Shown here piece by piece: positions 12,801-22,145 of a stretch of DNA of 64,000 bases (position 1 is its first letter; every line of letters starts with the position of its first letter). The notes under the pieces are model-generated. The model saw only the letters and a list, made by a program, of their open reading frames with translations, ran no database searches and was not told where the DNA came from. Source of the stretch: Trematomus loennbergii (lineage: Eukaryota > Chordata > Actinopteri > Perciformes > Nototheniidae); contig JAAOOA010000580.1 in NCBI GenBank assembly GCA_012861695.1, positions 62,001-126,000 on the forward strand. The letters are read 5' to 3'. Both the position numbers and the translations under genes were made by a program.

Positions 12801-13836
12801 ACTTGCCAGAAGGCACTGGTACTGGCCAGGTATGTCAAGAGAGATAGAACAAATGGTCGAGAATTGTGGGACATGTCAGCAGTTCCAGCCCAGAAACCAG
12901 AGGGAGCCTCTGATATCACACGACATTCCTGAGCTTCCTTGGCTCAAAATAGGGGCTGACATCTTTGAAATAAAAGGACAATCATTCCTATTGATGGTCG
13001 ACTACCTGTCAAAATATCCTGAGGTGCTTAACATTAACGACAAGACTTCACACACTGTCATTAAGAAAATGAAATCAGTCTTCTCCAGGATAGGAATACC
13101 AAAAGAGATAGTGTGTGACCATGTCCCATTCGCGAGTCAAGAAATGAGGAACTTTGCAGAATCATGGGGCATAAAACTCACTCATTCCAGCCCAGGCTAT
13201 GCACAGTCCAATGGCCTGGCTGAAAGGACCGTACAAACTGTTAAACATGTTCTTAAAAAAGCACAACTAACGAACACAGACCCTCATCTTGCCCTGCTCA
13301 TCCTGAGAAACACACCTGTAACAGGCATGCAATACTCACCCGCACAAATGCTCATGGGGAGAGTGCTAAGGAGCACCTTACCGAGCTCCACCGTGGTGCT
13401 TCAACCTGCGGTGCCTAAGGATGTTCACTCGACTCTCGAGAATCTACAGAGGAGGCAGCAGCAGTATTATGACAGAGGAACGAGGCCGCTTCCTGAGCTG
13501 CAACCAGGAAGTACTGTTCACATGGAAACTGAACAGGGTTGGCGTCCAGCTTTGGTCACTGCACAGAGAGATGAGCCACGTTCCTATGATGTTGTCACAT
13601 CTTCAGGTCAGCACTACAGGCGCAACAGGAGAAATCTGAGGAAAACAGCACACGACGCCCAAATGGACCCAGAACCTGACTTGCCTGAAGACAATCAACT
13701 ATGCATGCCAGATGCAGACACATCAGAGACTGTTGAATGTGAAATGTCATCACCGCAGAGCACAAGAAGAACCAGATGTGGCCGATTTATTCGACCACCT
13801 GAGAGATACAAAGATTTCCTAATTGGCTCAGGCTAA
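9874..13836 (+). CDS. Gypsy Gag-Pol polyprotein
   Basis: An uninterrupted 1320-residue frame that fuses Gag and Pol. Gag occupies about residues 1-235. A CCHC zinc knuckle (CHNCGKQNHYAKMC) is at about 243-256. The protease motif LDTGA is at 310-314. Reverse transcriptase has the aspartates of LDEKDGYW near 539/542 and IIADD at about 598-602. RNase H has D748, E785 and D810. Integrase has the HxxH...CxxC finger (965-1001) and catalytic D1029, D1082 and E1117. The usual Asp-Asn-Gly-Pro motif at the second integrase aspartate is replaced by DHVPF, and the D-E spacing is 34 rather than 35. Function is copy-paste retrotransposition through a cytoplasmic particle. Integrase may be impaired; otherwise the frame looks intact. 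Confidence 0.95.
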   Translation: MDRFELPSPMVLTGNLGENWRRWEQRFQIYMTASGADGKDRKIKVAILLHALGEEALEVYNTLDIAHGEDEGEEADEQTVNDILAAFRAYCLPKKNTVFERHQFWAHPMSGNTTIEKYVTELKQKSKDCEFYTTENDMIRDKIVFSMNDQRLKERLLREPNLTLERAIDTCRAAETAKVQMLAMNAAAQEMSVLAVHKNSRQGQKTRTPPIQRTQDMGQRHETCKQCDKSHQPRQCPAYGVSCHNCGKQNHYAKMCRSAKAQHHKTVHDVSPEIDTLYIGTVNIDQLKSKADKSWHSNVNVDCMCVKFKLDTGAEANVLPLKVFTAMTRKARRERRTHLKLQPTKTVLVAYGGMRLKPEGVVTLKCSTPKTQASLTFYVSRHSSIPILGNEACEELRLVKRVDIDSIEVKHPTTKEELIAQHPTVFEGLGEFAGEYHIHTDPKATPVIHGCRKIPLAVMDRLRDTLDDLLQADVIVQVTEPTPWVNSLVITEKKDRKKIRVCLDPSDLNKAILRQHYSIPTTDEVLCKLAGKKLFTVLDEKDGYWQIKLDKESSLLCTFNTPWGRYRFKRLPFGIKSASEVFQQRNCETFGDIQGIHIIADDMIIAASSEKEHDEILQKVIARAKEANVKFNKDKIQYKVSSVNYMGHTVTSEGVKADNAKIKAITGMPTPTDKTGLQRLLGMVKYLAQYIPGEATISAPLRQLLRKDSVWLWQHEHDEAVKKLKDALITAPVLSYFDPKKQLIIQADASKDGLGACLMHEGHPIAYASRALTQTEKNYAQIEKELLAIVFSVKRFHQYVYGLKVDVQSDHKPLESILRKPLGAAPSRLQRMLLQLQRYDLNVIYTPGKDLLIADTLSRAVTHDEHSTVDDITDEKVVYALEPTDALSTEMLQKLKSGTANDEILQLLQETHRQGWPRHRKQVHTKLVQYWPIRHTLSVIDEIMFAGDRIILPSPMRSDMLQTLHVAHQGMQRTKALARRHWYWPGMSREIEQMVENCGTCQQFQPRNQREPLISHDIPELPWLKIGADIFEIKGQSFLLMVDYLSKYPEVLNINDKTSHTVIKKMKSVFSRIGIPKEIVCDHVPFASQEMRNFAESWGIKLTHSSPGYAQSNGLAERTVQTVKHVLKKAQLTNTDPHLALLILRNTPVTGMQYSPAQMLMGRVLRSTLPSSTVVLQPAVPKDVHSTLENLQRRQQQYYDRGTRPLPELQPGSTVHMETEQGWRPALVTAQRDEPRSYDVVTSSGQHYRRNRRNLRKTAHDAQMDPEPDLPEDNQLCMPDADTSETVECEMSSPQSTRRTRCGRFIRPPERYKDFLIGSG

Positions 13837-14098
13837 AGGTTGTGATAAGACACAGTTAATACGTTAAAAATCCTTACTCTATTTGCTAAAAAGAAAAAAG
13901 AGAAGAGTAAGGTGTGTTGTTTATATGAGGATGTTGGAGTGAAATACACTGATTCTAAGTTGACATGTTAATGTTCATACAAAATATAATTCCATATATA
14001 TTCTTATGTTAACAAGTGAACAATGTTAATATTGAGACCGTTATAGAATGTTTACTACAGCAAATGTTATATGCAACGTTCATTGTAAGAAAGGAGGA
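13837..14098 (+). other. Gypsy 3' untranslated region with polypurine tract
   Basis: No envelope or other frame is present between the stop codon and the 3' LTR. The purine run AAGAAAGGAGGA directly before 14099 is the plus-strand primer site. Confidence 0.75.
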
Positions 14099-14317
14099 TG
14101 TAGTATATAGTGCCGCGCACATATACCATCAGGACGTTACTGATGTGGTGCGGCTGCGGAGTGATACTGTGTGTATGCAAGCCCGCATCTTGAACGCATG
14201 TATGTATCATGGCTGAAGACTTACTAAGTAAATAAAGATGCCTCATACAAAGGTCTACGGATACCTTATTACTCTCCATGACCTGCGGTCAACTATATAG
14301 CATAAAGGACTATTACA
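14099..14317 (+). repeat. 3' LTR of the Gypsy element
   Basis: 219 bp, TGTAGTATATAG to ATTACA, nearly identical to the 5' LTR and followed by the GTGCC target duplication. Confidence 0.93.
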
Positions 14318-15136
14318 GTGCCTGAGGTGGGAAAATGTAAGTAGTCCACTACCAGATGTTATGACCAAACATTTTGGTTTCATTTTTCAAAGATGTAAAG
14401 ACCCAAAAGGCACCCGATTCAGAGAATACTCAGAATTCTGCTTACTGTAGTACAGTAAAAGTACTTAGTTATAATTAAGTACACAAATGACATCACCCAT
14501 CTCTTCAGAGAGCTAAAGGTGACCTGTGCAGCAACACATTTCAATATGTGTCAATACAAAGAGCTGCTAGATTGTGCTGCTGTGATGGAATATGCAAGGA
14601 GAATAAGAACATACCATGTGGTCCAGCTGGAGTCTCATCTGCCTCCTGATCCCTGCCTCTGTCCCTCCTTCTGACACTTCATCTTATTCCTCACATAGGC
14701 TACATGTCTTCTTCTTCACTAATGTCTTCATCTCCTCCTCTTCCTCCTGCTCTGACCCTCCTGGTGTCTTCAGTGAACTCTCTTTTCCTTTTCCTCTTTC
14801 TGTTCATCCTGATCACTTCTCAGATATGTATTTGTGTTGTTGTTGAATCACTCCAGCTACTCTGGCCTGCAAGAGTCTACTTGAAAAGCACCGGTACAAA
14901 TGCTTGTATAACTTTACACGTTAGGGCGCATGTAGCTAATAAGTAGCATATCATAAATATAACATCAGAAAGTATTTATCAAACGCACAGGCAGCTGTGT
15001 TTAGACCCAGTTTTTACGGTAAAGGATGTATCCTGGTTTCATTGATCTGGCTCATTGCTGTGATGTGTAGTTTACGTGGATTTAATAGTACCACATAGTT
15101 AGCAAAGTGATCGATCTCCCAGCTAGCGCTGTCTGT

Positions 15137-16274
15137 TGCCCCTTTCACACCAACGCAACTCCGGTTCAAGCTCCGTGCTAGAGCTTTTCTGGTTCAGAAC
15201 CGGTTCTTCGGTTTAGCGCCGACTCTTTTCACACCGCTCAGAGCCCGACTGGTGCTGCCGCTGCTGCGTCATGACGTCACAGTTTACGTCGCTGAGTTTC
15301 TCCCCAACGCCGGAGCTCACCTCACAACAACAGCGGGCCGGGGACTGCGTTGCTTTTAATCATACGAAGCCAGATTAAATTAAATAACGACTTCCAACCT
15401 TATACTTTTCTCCAGAGTGCCGTGGTTCATTGTTTATTAATGTGTTTCAGCGGCATTTACCGACCGCTGCAGTGCTGGCCGGTTGCTCTTCAACGGGAGT
15501 GTATTCTCCCGTTAGCTCCGGGTTAGCTCACACGGCTCTAAAGTATTCACTGTCTGACTGTCACACAAGCAGCTGATACATATCCCCAGTTCCCCTTAAG
15601 TGAATGTGTGTCAGTCTGAATTGACGCTGTTTGGTGTCAGTCTGAATTGACGCTGTTTGGCATCACAACGCTGTTATGAAAGTTTCTCTGGTATAACATG
15701 GGTGATGTTAGCATAGCAACCGAAGCTAAACTGCTACTTGCTAAGCCGTTTTCTACAGGCACTTTTTACCGGCGTATTTTTCATTATGATTCTATGTGAT
15801 AGTCGGACATGAAACTGTGCAGCCCATGTATTGATTCCATCCGATAGCTGCTATAATAACAAACAAAACGTCTGCCTGCTCTCCACAATGATCAATAACA
15901 GCGAACGGATGGTCATAGTAAGGTACAAATAAACAGAATCACACGAAGCCTGGTTAGTGTTGCCTGACTTTATAAAGTGTTTTTTTTTAACAAGTGTTTG
16001 GTTGCGTTCTAGTCACTTTGCTCAGCACTATGCTTGTTACAACTTTTATTTGCCGTACTCGCCTTAAGTGTTAGCTCAGGTTAATCTCGCCCCCCTCCGA
16101 CGTAAGCGTGACGTATGCGGTTCTTGCTTCTAGACGGACAACTTTTTGGTGCTCGAAACGAACCGGATTCCGGAGCTATGACGCTGCTCCGCTGCGGTGT
16201 GAACAGGAAAACCCGGTGCTTTTCAAGCACCAGCACCGAACCGGCCCTGAAACACCGTTGGTGTGAAAGGGGTA
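15137..16274. mobile_element. Terminal-inverted-repeat element of 1.1 kb (family unclear)
   Basis: The ends are TGCCCCTTTCACACCAACG and its inverted partner ending GGGGTA. Units 4 and 6 show the empty site (GCTGTCTGTGTAGTA), which implies a 3-bp duplication TGT. No transposase frame is present, so it is non-autonomous. Two 26-bp direct copies lie at 15610-15661. A 3-bp duplication would suit the PIF/Harbinger group, but TGT is not its usual target. Confidence 0.75.
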
Positions 16275-16518
16275 TGTGTAGTATTTTGTAACGTAACGTC
16301 CCAAACAGCGACTGTCTGTTAAACGCTATCAATTCAAACGGCTGCGTTTTATTAATATTTAGTTTCAAGCTCTCGTCCTTAGTAAAAACAAACTAGTGGA
16401 AGGGGAAATGCTCCCAGGGGAAGCTGATCCACCCTAGGTGCTGGGACAGCTCGCTCCCTCTCTGCAGCTCTGTGAGCCGCGGTCTGTGTGAACGCCGCTC
16501 CGCAGTTTAATGCAGGGC

Positions 16519-18155
16519 CAGTGGCGGCGCCAGGGTATGGCTGGGGTAGGCTACAGCCATACCAAGAAATGGCTTAGCCCCACCTTAGCCCCACCATGAA
16601 AAGTGATGCAAATTCAATTAAATAATAAGCGAAATGCTAAATGTTGAGAACACGGATTGCGAAAATATACGGGTCGTGTCCACAGCACACAAACTGATCC
16701 TGCTGTAACAACAAGTGCACGTTACTGATGCAATATGGTTGAGACCATTCGGGCTTATGCTATAAGAGGGTGCAAGGAAAGTCTAAGTAGTGGGGGAGTT
16801 TTATACACTAAAGGTGTGGAAATTCTCTGGCGTTAAAATATCAGCGCGGCCGCGGTCAGATCAAAATGCCTCCGAATGCAATTTGAATAGACCTACAGCC
16901 AATCAGAGCAACGCAACGTTGGATCTGTGTCATGCCTTATTGATTGAGATCAATCGAAACCGCCATTCAGTATCCCCTTGAATCTTCAACGTGTACTATC
17001 ATACGTCACGTTCACAGTGATCCCTTTTTTATTTACTACAAGACAAATGTGCCGTTTTATTTCATACAGTTCCATTTTGATTGTGTTGATAATTCGTGAT
17101 CTTCTCGCTCCCAGGAAAGAAACTTAAAATAACGAGACTAATGGAGTCTCTGAAAAGGTTCAAATGGGTAGTTTAATTAAGTAACGTGGTTAAAGAACAA
17201 GCATGGGTAATGGAGAGACAAAGCCGGTGTGTCTTCAGGGAGGCTGCAGCGAAGGAAAGAGAGCGAGTTATCTTCCGTCCTGCCTTTTTATCCACGTCTC
17301 GTTGTCCCCCGCTGTGAAGTTAGCGGGTCCGCCCTTCTCATCTTGTGGGTTCGATATCACGAGAGCACAGATGATTTCGACATTGGTATTCTCTGCCTAT
17401 TTCCTTAAGCATTCTCTCCTCCTTATCTCTGTCATGACTTTCTATTTAATACCTTATAAACAGCTGTAATCGTTAGTTTAGAAGTCCTAGAAACACTTTT
17501 ACGACACTGTTCTCGTTTACGGTAGCTCCCTCTGACGTCATAGCTACTCACGTAATGTGTAAACACTCCATGATCAACTGTTCCTTTATCTAATATTCAG
17601 CAGTAATAATATCTTAACGTCTATCGATGTAGTGTTAAAGTCCGTTCGTTTTTGGTGTATAACACTCCAAGTCACTTTCACTTTACATTCAGAAAACGCA
17701 ACATTTAGTCACATGCAAACCAGATAAAAGATTTTCAGAATAAAAGCTTGGCATTGATTTCCTGAGAACTTCCGGGTTTTTCCACAATAAAACAGCTTTA
17801 AACTGACGATATGTTTTAGACTGAATTATGCTGTTTAACATTGATTTTAATTTCTAACAATCCCTCCTTTCACACCATTTAAGGTGTGAACACAATACTA
17901 AAAGTAATAAGTTCTTCATCTGACTGCTTTTAAACGACGGTATGTTTTAGACTAAATCATGCCATAAAACATTGAATTTTAATTTCTAACAATTGAGACA
18001 GGGAAATAATCTAAACCTCACGCGTGGCGTTTCACTGTCAAGGGGGGCGATATAGCGTGTATGTAATTACATTGCAAATACTGACTGAGCACCACCACTG
18101 TATGGGTTAGCCCTACCATAGATTACCCAACAAAAATGCTCTGGCGCCGCCACTG
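16519..18155. mobile_element. Non-autonomous hAT element, 1637 bp
   Basis: Perfect 15-bp terminal inverted repeats (CAGTGGCGGCGCCAG and its complement) are flanked by the exact 8-bp duplication TGCAGGGC at 16511-16518 and 18156-18163. The empty site is visible in units 4 and 6. Eight-base duplications and CAGTG ends define hAT elements. Only short, featureless frames occur inside, so it would need a transposase from elsewhere. Confidence 0.92.
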
Positions 18156-18372
18156 TGCAGGGCCGTAGCTAAGTTTTTAACAGGCCTAAAATGATATTTT
18201 AAATGATTCACTTTTAAATAATGTAATGCTTGTTTCGTTGCTTGAGAAGCTTTTAGACATAGTGTAGGTTTGTTTTAGTACAGTTTTAGGGAAACAAAAG
18301 TTAGGGGGCAGCTGGGGGGGGCAAGGCTCACAGTGGGAGGGGGGCAGCTGCCCCCCCCGTAGATCCGCCTCT

Positions 18373-18457
18373 AGTAATAGTAGTAGTAGTAGTAGTAGTA
18401 ATAGTAGTAGTAGTAGTAGTAGTTGTAGTAGTAGTAGTAGTTGTAGTAGTAGTAGTT

Positions 18458-18496
<39 letters not shown>

Positions 18497-18505
18497 TAGT
18501 AGTTT

Positions 18506-18542
<37 letters not shown>

Positions 18543-18543
18543 T

Positions 18544-18575
<32 letters not shown>

Positions 18576-18576
18576 T

Positions 18577-18609
<33 letters not shown>

Positions 18610-18627
18610 CTAGTAGTAGTTGTAGTA
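18373..18627. repeat. (AGT)n microsatellite, unit 2 right
   Basis: A second AGT tract in this unit, directly adjoining the right end of element B, followed by a TG run and an 18-base-scale G run near 18642-18658. Confidence 0.97.
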
Positions 18628-18781
18628 TTGTGTGTGTGTGTGGGGGGGGGGGGGGGGGTTATATAGAAACAAATCCTTATCCTGTGCATTCACCTAAATA
18701 TGAACCTGCAAACTATACACGTCCTCTTTAATTGACACCAAAATGATGATTTGTGGTTGAAACCTTCTTTTAAATATTTCT

Positions 18782-19821
18782 TTTTACCCTCCAACAGATG
18801 TGTCTCAATGGAGAGTCCATGGAGGTGAGTTCCTCCGAGGAGACGTCCCCCGCTGTGTCCCCTTCCCAGGATCCCCCCCCACAGGACCCCATCACAGAGA
18901 CACCCCTACCTAACGTGATCCAGGAAACTGAACCTCCTTCTTCACTCCCTTCCTCCCCTCCTCATCTCCTTCCCTCCTCTCCTCTCAGAGGACCCTCAGA
19001 CCTCCACAGACCCCTCCCTCTCCTCCCTGAAGACCCAGCAAACATAGCTCTGTTTGTGGACGTTTCTCAGAGCGCTGACCTCCTGACCGTCCTTGCACAT
19101 GTGGACGCCTCCCCCTCCCCCTCCAGAGTTTCCTCACCCTTTCTCCACAGCAACCCCCACCTAAAGATCCCTCTGAGCACCGCCTCACCGGGGTCCCTGT
19201 TTGCGTCACGTTCCAGTTCTACACCCCAGAACCAGAACCAGAACCCAGAGGAGACAACAAGTGATCCAAAGAGACTAAGTGAAGTGTTTTGGCCGTGCTG
19301 CTCTCTGACAGAGGGTCTGTGAGGGTCTGAACGTATCTCTGATTTAAAATAAAATACATCTTTGCGGTCTGGTTATTATGTACTTTATAACTCTATCATC
19401 TTTATTTTCCATTTCATTGTATTTTTTAAAGACTTTTTTTATTTTTTAAATCTATTTTATTTTCACATTTTTATCAATTGCTTGTCAAAGCCTTTGAAGT
19501 GTATCAGAGGAGCTCTAAAAGGTGCTATATCATTGTTTTAAATGTGATAATTGGTCATAATTTTATCGTTATTTACTTTACTTCTTTTATTCTACCTATT
19601 TCTATATTAAGATTTAATCATTTATTTAATCATAATTTTTAATTCACTGTATTTAACTTAAATGTTGTTTATTGTGACTTTTATTAGTTTTATTTTCAAC
19701 ATTTTACCACTTTGTAGCATCCTCGTGTTTGTCAATTGGTCGTCAAACACAGATTCATAAAGTGTTTTTGTTATATCATCAGTTTTATTTTCTATTTCCC
19801 AATAATTGTCGTTGATCATTA
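18782..19821 (+). other. E cassette copy 2 and AT-rich downstream DNA
   Basis: ATG at 18798 follows a CCCTCCAACAG acceptor-like sequence, and GTGAGT follows at 18825. The open frame runs to 19322 (174 codons), the longest in any copy. The last part is shifted relative to the ordered VDVS...LLTVL frame, so a frame break is likely near 19120. AT-rich DNA without a gene follows to the LINE tail at 19822. Confidence 0.4.
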
Positions 19822-20608
19822 TCCAATCCAATCCACTTTATTTCTATAGCACATTTAAAAACAACAGAGTTGAACAAAGTGCTGTACATCAACAACTGTA
19901 TAAAACATAGCATGAATACATAAAAAAACAGACAGGACATGAAACAAATGTAAAACACGAGACACTGAAACCAGATCAGAAGCCACAGACTGATAACTCT
20001 CCTACATGACGTACAAACAATACAAAACACTAGTAAGGTAAAACCCAAATGTAAAAGCACAAGTGTCACCTGGTCTGTAAATGCAAGGGAAAAGAAGTGG
20101 GTTTTTAAACAAGATTTAAAAACAGGCAGAGTTGGAGCAAGTCTAACCTGGAGGGGCAATTCGTTCCATACTTTTGGAGCTGCAACAGCAAAGGCTCTGT
20201 CTCCTCGCTGCTTTAACCGTGATTTAGGGACGACCAGAAGGAGTCTGTCAGCAGACCTCAGTGACCGTGTGGGTGTGTATGGTTTTAAAAGATCTGCCAG
20301 GTACGATGGGGCTAAACCGTTTATTTTATCGCAAACAGTAACATTTTAAATTGTATTCTAAAAGTGACTGGTAGCTAATGTAAAGAGGCGAGTACAGGCG
20401 TAATATGTTCACGCCTGCCTGTCCTTGTAAGGAGGCGTGCAGCAGCATTCTGGACCAGCTGTAGGCGAGACAGGGAAGCCTTGCTTACTCCAATGTACAG
20501 AGCGTTGCAGTAATCCAGGTTAGTGGATATAAAACAATGTATTACTTTCTCAAAGTCATTCAAAGAAAGGAAAGGCTTGACCTTTGCTAAAATTCTTTAT
20601 GACTTGTT
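19822..20608 (-). mobile_element. L2-type LINE fragment, unit 2 (uninterrupted)
   Basis: The same minus-strand LINE 3' portion as in unit 1 but without insertion X. Frames at 20563-20375 and 20159-19785 cover the LDYCNALYIGV block and the LPVFKSCLKTHFFSLAF end. Tail is CCAATCCAATCC. It is truncated at its 5' end and frameshifted. Confidence 0.8.
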
Positions 20609-22145
20609 TTATTTTACACCACTTTTAACATCCTAATTGTTGTTTTGTCAAACACAAGTCTAAATATCCGACTCCACTTGGCTTCACATTTATTACGTTT
20701 CCTTAAATCTGTGTTTTATTCGTTATAAATGTTGCTAATGATGGAGCTTTATATGAGCGTCTGAAAACGTAATCTGATTAAATGTCATTATCTTTGTCAA
20801 TAAATCGTTCAGAGGAGAACACAGTAGTAAACAAGATCTTCGTAAAATTCTGTATTTTATTGGGTGTTTGTATTAATTAATACAAGTTCATTATTAATTA
20901 AGGAAAAAGGCAAGACCAGGAACATATCTCCATAGCAACAAGACATTTTCTCTGCTGGTTTGAGAGATTTAGCACATTGAAACGCCCGATCAGTGATTCC
21001 TTTTTAATCTGGAAGGTAAGACTTCTGTTCTTTTCTATGAAGTCTGAGCACTTTGATTACAGCGAGGTGTCTGAGGGCTGGGTAAGATAGGCTTGTGAGA
21101 ATAGAGCGAAGTGATTGGTTAAGCTGGGGAGTGACGCCCCCGATCACTATTGAGAGGAGAGAGAGTAGTAACATGGAAATAGTAAATGAATGAGTAAAGA
21201 CGGTCTTCCTGATTGAACTTGCGCTGAGCTTCATTTAGTCTCAGATCACTTCCACATGTTCTCCATCAGCTTCGTATGGCACCTTGGACATAAACAAGAA
21301 GAACACATTTTTGTTTTTGAAAGACAAACCTTTATTAATGATCCAAACATTTAATTTGATCACACATCCCATCAGTAAAGTCTGTTCAATGATTTCATGA
21401 TCAGTCTCACTTTATCCACACCATACATGTGTTTCATCTCAGCTATTTCAAACAGAATCATACATGATTTCCTTATTGATTATTATCATGATAAGTTATG
21501 TTCTATAAAACATCAGAGTACCCACTTTCTATTTGGACAACAACAACAACAACAATTAGTCTGCAAAACAATAACATTTCATTTCCCAAGCTAAGACTCT
21601 AAGCTATTTAAAACGGATAATACATGATTTCCTTATTGATTATGATCATGACAGTAAGTAATATCATTTTAAATAAACATTGTATGATGAAATAAGTGTT
21701 ATAACCATCTGGGAACTCATTGTAGTTAATTTGGGCAACAATAACATTTAATCCGTCAATAAATGTCTCTATTGTTTTAGAAAGTGGCCAGAATAAAATG
21801 TGTACAATAAAAGAAGCTCTGCTGCTTTCTCTCTGAAGACTCGTGCATTCAAGAGAAACAACAACATGAATCAAAAGAAATATCCAACACATATTTAGAG
21901 CAAAGTTTACATATCAGTTCAGGTGAACAAGGATCCTCCTGAGCAGTGACAGCCTCCATGGCTACACAGACCCAGGAGGAGCCGGAGAAAGCCAACATCT
22001 ACAGAACAACTCATGAGAACATGTTGAAGCCCAACCCATCATGTTTGATTGACAGCTGATCTCTGCACAGTGAAGACATGGACAATCAGCTCTGATGGTC
22101 ACACGGTGAGTTTAAGAAGTAGAAGAGCTCTCCAATGACTTCAGG
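20609..22145 (-). other. Conserved non-coding block and TRIM copy 2 3' UTR
   Basis: No gene recognised. It matches 4561-6104 of unit 1. A TRIM poly(A) signal candidate (TTTATT on the plus strand) lies near 21331. Confidence 0.5.

Larger units (their letters stand above)
9511..14317 (+). mobile_element. Ty3/Gypsy LTR retrotransposon, complete
   Basis: A full element: 5' LTR, TGG-starting primer binding site, one Gag-Pol frame, purine-rich tract and 3' LTR. It is flanked by the 5-bp duplication GTGCC at 9506-9510 and 14318-14322. The empty site is seen in units 4 and 6 (near 34217 and 52962). The LTRs differ mainly by one 7-bp indel, so insertion is recent and postdates duplication of element B. 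No envelope frame is present. Confidence 0.95.
8558..18373. mobile_element. hAT-like element B, copy 1, with nested insertions
   Basis: The left end is CAGTGTCGGTTCTAG (CAGTGGCGG in other copies). The right end, read inward, is a diverged CTAGAGGCGGATCTAC after a G/C homopolymer-rich stretch. The body recurs at 26499, 33265, 51164 and 61536, and comparing them shows that 9511-14317, 15137-16274 and 16519-18155 are later insertions. The left flank is an AGT tract plus TG/G run; the right flank goes straight into another AGT tract. No complete transposase is visible. Superfamily assignment rests on end sequences only. Confidence 0.55.

Noticed and set aside
18798..19322. E cassette as an interferon regulatory factor or other known immune gene
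   Set aside because: No diagnostic motif could be matched with confidence, so no family name was given.
21004..21234. 76-codon minus-strand frame in the conserved block of unit 2
   Set aside because: Not open in the equivalent place of the other units and without domain features.
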